This document shows, in pieces, positions 57,090 through 64,000 of a DNA stretch of 64,000 nucleotides. Origin of the DNA: Diplolepis rosae (lineage: Eukaryota; Arthropoda; Insecta; Hymenoptera; Diplolepididae); contig JAPYXD010000382.1 of the NCBI GenBank assembly GCA_030998225.1, positions 2,294,001-2,358,000 of the forward strand. The letters are read 5' to 3'. The notes beneath the pieces were generated by a model. The model saw nothing but the letters and a program-made list of their open reading frames with translations. It did not search any database and was not told where the DNA came from. Each line of letters begins with the position of its first letter. Positions within the stretch are counted from its first letter, which is position 1. Both the position numbers and the translations under genes were made by a program.

Positions 57090-57943
57090 TGTCACGTCCC
57101 GCGACGTATTTGAATGTATATAATACACACAGGCTGGTTTGAGATAGAAATCTATGAGAAAATCGATAAAGGGGAATAGGGAGTAGGGGAAGTAGGGAGC
57201 AGTATAGGGCCCCTTCTCCTCTAAGAAGATATGACTACGTCACGATTTTCGCTGACCGTCAATTTGTATGAAAAAATATAAAAGAGGCCCACACCAAGAG
57301 AAAGCAGTCAGTAAATTCTTCGTCTAGTTCGACACTTAAATTTTCCTTCGGATTTATAACCGGTCTCGCGACAATAGTCCAGTGCGGCATTTCAATTTAA
57401 CTTCGGAAATCTCTGAGTTTGAGATTAATAAAATTCGACCGGGACAATTTAAAATCAAAGTTCGGGAGTCGTAAAAGTCATCGTAGACTTGAACAGATCT
57501 TTGTAAAGATCTTCGAACAGTGTCATAAATTTGGATCACTGCCCTTGACGGAATATAACTGTGCGGCCTCTAACTCCGTCTCTCTCACACACTTGGACTA
57601 CACCTGTGGAGATCCAGTACTTACAACTCACCGCCGTGTGGGTTAAACCTCAACACAACTTACGAATCATAAAGGTACCGAACCTCTCTCTCTCTATCTT
57701 TATTCTTTGTCTCTTTCTCACCTACGTACCAACCAGCCTGTGCCTACATTATATAAGAATTGTCTTAACGAATGTATATCCGGAAATTTTAACCAGTAAA
57801 ATAAATTCAATTTGTATTATTTTCATAATCATTGTGTCGTTTCATTGACTTATCCTCATGCCTAAGCGAGGATCATTCGATCCTAACTTAAAACGAGGAA
57901 TCTTCGATCAAAGTAAGTATATTTGCGTACTTGTGACGTAACA
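57090..57943 (+). repeat. 5' LTR of third gypsy element
   Basis: 854 bp, TGTCACGTCCCGCG to ..TGACGTAACA, with short inverted ends (TGTCACGT / ACGTAACA). TATA box AATATAAAAG at 57,275-57,284, a possible initiator GCAGTCAGT about 20 bp downstream, and AATAAA at 57,800-57,805. That gives U3, R and U5 in order. The 3' LTR lies beyond the window. Confidence 0.8.
57275..57284 (+). promoter_or_regulatory. LTR TATA box
   Basis: AATATAAAAG, 185 bp into the LTR, with CAGTCAGT near 57,305 as a candidate start site. Placement is right for an LTR promoter driving the full-length RNA. Confidence 0.6.
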
Positions 57944-57957
57944 TACTTCCTTTTTTC

Positions 57958-57975
57958 TGGTGCATCGGCCGGGAA
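57958..57975 (+). other. Primer-binding site
   Basis: TGGTGCATCGGCCGGGAA lies 15 bp after the LTR end. It starts with TGG as expected for pairing with a tRNA 3' end, and this phrase is familiar from other insect LTR elements. The tRNA was not determined. Confidence 0.65.
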
Positions 57976-58085
57976 ACACAAGTCAATTGAAAATTAACAC
58001 ATTGATTATTTCTAGTGAATAAATAAATGATTATGAAATATTATTTCAACTTGTAACTTGAAATTTCAATAAAATAGATTTGTTA

Positions 58086-58505
58086 GATCACAAAGGGATT
58101 TGACCTTGAGGCTAACCTTAATGATTTAATAATCAAATAATTTCTTTGAAATTTTATAATTTATATAAATTGTATAAAATAAAATAAGTTTGAAAAATCA
58201 CGCAGGGATCTGACCTTGAGGCTAACCTAAGTGATTAAGTAACTTATCTTATTTAAAAAATTATTCTAATTTGTTAACTAAGTTTTGATTTAAGTTAAAA
58301 CAAACAAAAAAAACAGCACACGAGAGTATAAGTCCCTTTTGGGTACGTTGAACGGTCACCATTGATTACGATCATTGGGTAGGGCAAAGTTCGAAGTGCT
58401 TGTGATTGTATTGTTTATAACTTTAATTTTAACTCTGTTAAGGAACAGAATATTTTTATTTGCAAAGATTGTCCAAGGATCTGAGCTTGAGCCTAACTTG
58501 TCCAG
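58086..58505 (+). promoter_or_regulatory. Three leader hairpins (candidate packaging or regulatory elements)
   Basis: Degenerate copies at 58,086-58,127, 58,197-58,236 and 58,467-58,505 of a unit centred on GATCTGACCTTGAGGCTAAC. Each folds with an outer 5-bp stem, an AGG/CCT-type middle pair and a short terminal stem around TTGA. Several positions change in both partners together. Located between primer site and gag, where packaging signals or translation elements sit. Function is inference. Confidence 0.5.
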
Positions 58506-58652
58506 TCTAGAGAAAAATAAATTGTGCATAACTCGAATCTTATCTGATCCTTGTTATAAACAATTTTATTTATTTAAAAAAAAAAAACAATTTATAATTC
58601 AGTAAATTAATAAAATAGATAATTATAATTTATAAGACACACGTGGTTGGTA

Positions 58653-58656
<4 letters not shown>

Positions 58657-58716
<60 letters not shown>
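58657..58716. repeat. (TA)n microsatellite in the leader
   Basis: About 30 uninterrupted TA units within the gypsy leader. Length is probably polymorphic. Confidence 0.9.
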
Positions 58717-58720
<4 letters not shown>

Positions 58721-59078
58721 AAAAATTTTAAGAAATGTATTATTTAACATTATAATTTTACGAAAATTGAGCGATTATTTATTTATTTGAATATTTTATA
58801 GAATTATATTTTTATTTTATTATCTTATTTCCTAATGAAAGAGTAAAAATATTAATTATTGTTATAAACAAATAAAAATAATTAAATTATATTTTGAAAT
58901 TATTATTATAAATTTTTTGAATTTTTATAAATTAAAATTATATTTTTACTAATTTCACTTTATTTACAAACAAAATTTTACATGTAGTTTTTTAAATTGT
59001 TATAAACAATCGATAATTAACAATAAATAATCTAAGATAACGCTCAACAAAAAGAAACTGTAAATTTATAATGACTCA

Positions 59079-60950
59079 ATGTCAAATTCAAATACCCCTG
59101 TAGAATCCGCCCAAAAAGTTATTACGCGTAGTAAAGCAAAACAAGACAATCAACTCGCAAAAATTGTCGATCAGAATCAAATAGATTCCTTGAAACTAAA
59201 AAGATCAGGTAAAATCAAAGAAAATTTAGTAGATTATAATAAATACAAGGATATTTCAAACACTTTTTCTGCTGAACAAGAATTAGATAACACTCTTCAG
59301 CTAGACGATTCACGTTTCGACAAGACTCTAATTAATGATCAAACCATATCAAGTGAAAATTCTAGTAATACTAGCGGATTTCATTCAAGTTTCTGTCCAG
59401 ATTTGAGCATTGTGACAGGATCTAGTAATCATGATCAAACTTTAACGAACGAGTTATCTTATTTTGACGGATCTAACTTGCTAAGCTCAACGGTAATAAC
59501 AATAGAAAATAGAACTTCGAAAGAAAAATTAAAAACCTCATTGGCACGCGACTCTCTAATTAGTAACAACGATAGCGACGACGACAAAAGCGATACAGAA
59601 GTCATAAATCAGGATAATCCCGTAATAGTAAACAACGAAGAGATGGCCGTAGCCATACCTAACAGCCAGCAGGTATCCTTACGCGACGCGCTAGAGGTGG
59701 TCCCTTTGTTCGACGGAAGTAACCTCCCATTGTCCCATTTTATTGAGAGTTGCATGGAAGCAAAGGCAATGCTGCCGACACCTGCTGCCCAAGAAAATCT
59801 TGCACGTCTATTGAGAGGTAAATTGTCTGGTGAGGCACGAAAATGTATTTTTGGGTCAACGTATGCAACAATAGAGGAATTAATAGAAAAATTGAAAAGA
59901 GTATATGCCCCTGCGAAAAGCGTATATCAATTGCAGGGAGAATTAGGTAATACATTTATGTGGGAAAGAGAAAATGTCCTTTCCTATGCTGCTAGAATTA
60001 AAGAAATTGCTGATAGAATAGAAGATGCTCACAGACTTAATAATGACGGTCAGGTAGATAATGCTTTTAAACAAAATTTAGAAAGAGATGTAATTCAATG
60101 TTTTATACGCGGTTTGCGTCCTGAGTTAGAAATTCGTGTAGAAGAAAAGGACACATTTAAGGAAGTAGTTAATGATACAATAGACATAGAACGAAGACTG
60201 GCTGCATCTTCTGCACTCCGAAGAAATAGAAATACGGATTATTTAAAAACCGAAGAATCAACTAATAATAATAAAAGTAATAAAACCACCCGATTCAACG
60301 TAGCACTTGAAAATAAAACTATTTGTTTAATTTGTAAAAAATCAGGTCACACAACTGAAAAATGTTTTCATTTAAGTAAAGCTCAAGATGCAGTTCTTAA
60401 GAATAAACAACAAAATTTGTTGAATCCTAACCAACGAAGATATATTAATTTCAATGGTGAAAGAGGTAATAATAATAATAATTTTGCAAAAAACAATTAC
60501 AATAATTTTCCAAATAACAATTTTTTGAGAAATAAAAATTATAATTTTAATAATAACAACAATCATTTTTTACAAAATAGAAATAACAATTATAGAAACA
60601 ACAATAATAATTTTTTACAACAAAGATACAACAATAATAATAATTTTCCTAGAAATGTTTACAATAATAACAATAATGTTAATAATACTAATAGACAATT
60701 GAATCCAGGACAGTATAAAAACTTTAACTCAGGACAGTTTCAAAATCGAAATAAACCATATGAAAATAGATTTTTACAAAATAATGACACTCAACAAAAT
60801 TCAAATTATACTGAAATAATTTGCAATTACTGTAAACAACCCGGTCATTTAGTACGAGACTGCAAGATACGACCAAATAACCAATCACAAACAGCTAATC
60901 AGGAAAACTCCAAAGCTCTCCCCAGCACGGGTGCACTGAGGAAAGCATAA
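59079..60950 (+). CDS. gag protein of third gypsy element
   Basis: 623 codons, intact. Residues 1-190 are polar and probably disordered. About 200-385 is the gag core (VPLFDGSNLPLSHFIESC, LRGKLSGEARKCI, MWERENVLSYAARIKEIADR, CFIRGLRPELEI), which forms the particle. CCHC knuckles at 416-429 (CLICKKSGHTTEKC) and 582-595 (CNYCKQPGHLVRDC) bind RNA. The knuckles are separated by about 150 residues, much of it Asn-rich (NNNNF repeats, 455-570), which is unusual. ATG 59,079 is preceded by a short upstream ATG (59,071) in another frame that soon stops. The stop is at 60,948-60,950; pol overlaps in the -1 frame. Confidence 0.9.
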   Translation: MSNSNTPVESAQKVITRSKAKQDNQLAKIVDQNQIDSLKLKRSGKIKENLVDYNKYKDISNTFSAEQELDNTLQLDDSRFDKTLINDQTISSENSSNTSGFHSSFCPDLSIVTGSSNHDQTLTNELSYFDGSNLLSSTVITIENRTSKEKLKTSLARDSLISNNDSDDDKSDTEVINQDNPVIVNNEEMAVAIPNSQQVSLRDALEVVPLFDGSNLPLSHFIESCMEAKAMLPTPAAQENLARLLRGKLSGEARKCIFGSTYATIEELIEKLKRVYAPAKSVYQLQGELGNTFMWERENVLSYAARIKEIADRIEDAHRLNNDGQVDNAFKQNLERDVIQCFIRGLRPELEIRVEEKDTFKEVVNDTIDIERRLAASSALRRNRNTDYLKTEESTNNNKSNKTTRFNVALENKTICLICKKSGHTTEKCFHLSKAQDAVLKNKQQNLLNPNQRRYINFNGERGNNNNNFAKNNYNNFPNNNFLRNKNYNFNNNNNHFLQNRNNNYRNNNNNFLQQRYNNNNNFPRNVYNNNNNVNNTNRQLNPGQYKNFNSGQFQNRNKPYENRFLQNNDTQQNSNYTEIICNYCKQPGHLVRDCKIRPNNQSQTANQENSKALPSTGALRKA

Positions 60951-63248
60951 ATCGAGAACCACTGGCATCCACTTCTAACGATCATACAACAACAACAATA
61001 AATATTTCAAAGTCCACTTCAATTCCATCAATTATAATATCAACGGAAGGTCTAAAAAATCCAACACACATGATGATTGATACTGGTGCTGCTCGAAATT
61101 TAATTAAACAAAAGGTTCTCAACCCTGAAGTACCCATAAATAGCCAAAACGTATTGAAACTTACAGGAATTAATGATTTACCACTTTACACGTTAGGACA
61201 GGTAAAAATAAACATTTTTGGTTATCCAACGATATTTAACATTATTCCCAATGAAGTCCCAGTAGAAGAAGATGGAGTATTAGGATCAGAATTTTTTCAA
61301 GATAATAGTGTGAATATAAACTATACTTCAAAATGCTTAGAAATTGAGAACCACTGTTACCCTTTTAAATCTGCCAATACATTTACTATTCCAATTCGAA
61401 CAGTTACAACATTTTATGTTAATATAAAAAATACAGAAAAGAGTGAAGGGTATGTACCTCGATTACATATCCAAGATGGCGTCTACGTAGGTGACACAGT
61501 TGTAAAAAATCACAGAGGAAAAGCTTATTTAAAATTTGCAAACACAAATGAAATCCCAATTACATTATCCGTCCCATTAGTTAATTTAGAAGACTTTGAA
61601 GAACAAGAATGTTATAAACAAATTGAAAATTTAATTACTTTCAAACAAACAAATAACGAAGATTTATCAAGTAAAATATTAAATAACTTTTTAAAAACTG
61701 ACAATTCTCTAATTGACTCATGCAAATTTTATAATGTAACAGACGAAGACAGAGTAGAATGTATTAAAAAACTTCTTCGATTAGACCACTTAAATCAAGA
61801 TGAATATGAACATGTAGAAAAATTAATTAAAAATAATGCAGACAGATTTCAAATCCCAGGAGAACCACTTGAAGCTACTAATGTATTACAACATTCAATT
61901 CCTACTGTAGATGACGCTCCAATTTTTTCAAGACAATATAGATTTCCCCCAGTTCACAAGGAAGAAATTACAAGACAAGTCGATGAATTATTAAAAAATA
62001 AAATAATCAAGCCCTCACAATCACCATATAACACTCCAGTGTGGATAGTTCCTAAAAAACCTGATTCCCAAGGAAAAATAAAATGGAGAATGGTTCTTGA
62101 TTTTCGTAAATTAAATGAAAAAACAATTGGCGATTCGTATCCTTTACCTAATATAAACGATATACTTGATTCTCTAGGATCAGCAAAATATTTTTCAGTG
62201 TTTGATTTAGCTACCGGTTTTCACCATATAAAAATGAACCCAAAAGACTCACATAAAACCGCATTTTCTACACCTCACGGTCATTACGAATTCGATAGAA
62301 TGCCTTTCGGTTTAAAAACTGCACCAGCCACATTTCAGAGATTAATGGATTTAACATTAACTGGATTAATCGGAACGGAACTTTTTGTATATCTTGATGA
62401 CATAGTTATATATGCAAATACTCTAGAAGAGCACGAAATTAAATTCAATAATTTAGCAGAAAGACTTAGAAAAGCAAATCTTCACTTACAACCAGACAAA
62501 TGCGAATTTTTACGACCTGAAGTAGGATATTTAGGTCATATAATTGATAAAAATGGAGTACGTCCAGATCCAAAAAAGATAATAGCTGTAAAAAACTTTC
62601 CAATTCCAAAAACACAGAAAAATGTTAAACAATTTTTAGGCTTAGCAGGATATTATAGACGATTTATTGATGGATTTTCAAAAATTGCAAGTCCTTTAAA
62701 TCAACTTCTAAAAAAAGATATACCTTTTAATTGGACAGAAAAACAACAAGCAGCTTTCGATATTTTAAAAGCAAAGTTATGTGAAGAACCACTTTTAAAA
62801 CGACCTGATTTTTCTGAAACCCTTTATACTCACGACAGATGCCTCAGGATTTGCAATAGGAGGTATTTTATCACAAGGTAAAATAGGTAAAGATAAACCA
62901 ATAGCATATGCTTCACGTAGTCTAAGTGATACTGAGAAAAAATATGATACATATGAAAAAGAAGCCCTTGCTATAATATTTTGTGTAACTCATTTTCGTC
63001 CTTATTTGTATGGAAGAAAATTTACCTTAGTGACTGATCACAAACCTCTAGTTTGGTTTCAAAATTCTAAAGACCCGTGTTCACGAGTATCACGTTGGAG
63101 ATTAAAACTCGCAGAATATGATTTTGATGTAATTTACAAAGCAGGAAAAATGAATGTAAATGCAGACGCTCTCTCAAGAAACCCTATTGATGATAACAAG
63201 GAGAAATCAAAATATTTACAAGTTGATGACAATGATACTTTTATATGA
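60899..63248 (+). CDS. pol (protease-RT-RNase H) of third gypsy element, one frameshift
   Basis: The pol frame is open from 60,899, 52 nt before the gag stop, in the -1 frame, so gag-pol would be made by -1 frameshifting; no canonical slippery heptamer is evident (GGAAAAC at 60,902 is the nearest). First Met is 61,070. Protease IDTGAAR (about 61,078). RT: SVFDLATGF (about 62,200), YLDD (about 62,389), GYLGHIIDKNGV. The frame shifts by +1 near 62,821 (ACCC run) just before TTDASGFAIGG of RNase H, which then runs through TDHKPLVWF and NVNADALSR. A TGA stands at 63,246-63,248. Integrase would follow off the window. The single extra C could be a sequencing error or a recent lesion. Confidence 0.9.
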
Positions 63249-64000
63249 CTTCTCAAGAAAAATATGTTTTCGAAGAAAACTTTTACAAGAAAAAAACAAG
63301 AAAACTCTAAAAATGAGGTAAGACCTTTAAAACGAAGAAACTTAAATCCAGGAATCGTACCAGACGACGCAGATCATTTTAGCGAAATTTCAGAAGCCCA
63401 AATATTGAATATTAACTCAAAATTTCCAGAATTTTTACAAAAATTCCTTAGTGAAGAATCATTTAGTGAAATTGGTGAGAACATTTTAAAATACACAAAT
63501 TTATTCAAAAATATGGCTTCAATACTTACTTTTATGACATTATGTTTATTAAGTCCAATGTTTTCCAAAAAATACGAAAATTTATCATGGAAAACTATTA
63601 CCACAAGAGCTCAAAAGAGAATACAACAAGAAAAAGCAAAAAATTTGAATCAAAATGAAATCCAAGAAAAATTAGACAAAAATTTTTCTTCTAAACCTCT
63701 TGTGAAAAAACCTCGAGGTAGGCCAAGGAAAAATCTACTTACAAATTTGAAAAATATTCCCTCTCAAACAAAAAGAAAGAGAGGTAGACCAAGAAAACAA
63801 ATATATGAAGATGATTTACCAGAAATAAATATGCAAAAAGGAAACCGAACACAAGTAGAATCAGATTCCGACTCTGATGATCCTGATTATTTAGATTCTT
63901 TGAAACAAGCTCGAGCAAAAAACAAAATGAAGAAGAATGCCAAGAAGCGAAAAAATATTAATGAATTTGAAAGCGAAGAAAGTGAGAATTATTTTTCAAC
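63249..64000 (+). CDS. AT-hook linker of pol after RNase H, running off the window
   Basis: Same frame as RNase H and open for 250 codons from the TGA at 63,246 to the window end. Features in order: EVRPLKRRNLNPGIVPDDAD, an acidic/hydrophobic stretch (ILTFMTLCLLSPMF, about 63,533-63,574), then two AT-hooks, KKPRGRPRKN (about 63,705-63,734) and KRGRPRKQ (about 63,774-63,800). A Ser/Asp run (SDSDSDDPDYLDS) and a Lys-rich end follow. No integrase motif yet. Insertions between RNase H and integrase vary among gypsy elements; paired AT-hooks there suggest binding to AT-rich chromatin. Either the TGA is a nonsense mutation or the linker is expressed separately from Met 63,264. Confidence 0.65.

Noticed and set aside
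58657..58716. CRISPR-like or origin-like array
   Set aside because: It is a plain (TA)n microsatellite.

Overview
The window looks like a repeat-saturated, AT-rich stretch of an arthropod nuclear genome, most likely an insect. The evidence is the mix of elements: R1/TRAS-type non-LTR retrotransposons, a D,D34D mariner, Ty3/gypsy LTR elements, Tc1-like and piggyBac-like (TTAA) non-autonomous elements and many foldback repeats. There is also one spliced THAP zinc-finger gene. The species cannot be told from the sequence alone. I see no tRNA or rRNA genes, no CRISPR and no bacterial gene organisation.

Layout. 1-4.9 kb: a decayed R1-type element meeting a second copy tail to tail. 6.5-10.1 kb: two transposase fragments of a Tc1/mariner relative, an LTR-like remnant and a nearly intact mariner with three nonsense codons. 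11.4-12.6 kb: a pseudogene of a large uncharacterised repeat-encoded protein family. 14.2-23.3 kb: a foldback element, then a 7-kb inverted duplication (arms about 3.06 kb, spacer about 0.96 kb) that ends inside the LTR of the next element. 23.27-28.33 kb: a young gypsy element with nearly identical LTRs, a SAP-domain gag and a broken integrase. 28.45-30.2 kb: a pseudogene of a transposon-type protein. 31.4-32.2 kb: an LTR-like remnant. 34.6-38.5 kb: a second, GC-rich R1/TRAS-type element, fully decayed. 38.83-46.24 kb: a 7.4-kb TTAA-flanked, piggyBac-like element built as nested dyads around one centre. 47.0-49.5 kb: a truncated R1 3' end, then a two-exon THAP gene whose intron carries a 1-kb Tc1-like element. 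50.4-52.5 kb: a decayed gypsy split by another repeat. 52.56-55.14 kb: a 2.6-kb palindrome. 55.5-56.15 kb: a small foldback. 57.09 kb to the window end: a third gypsy element with LTR, primer site, structured leader, gag, pol with one frameshift, and a long AT-hook linker running off the edge.

Almost all coding capacity belongs to mobile elements, and most of it is broken. The THAP gene is the only plausible host-like gene, and it carries an apparent one-base frameshift. The most unusual features are: the LTR-anchored inverted duplication; the nested TTAA foldback element; three hairpins with compensatory changes in the leader of the 57-64 kb gypsy element; a recurrent CTGATGA/GAAA stem motif seen at six loci; and the AT-hook linker after RNase H.
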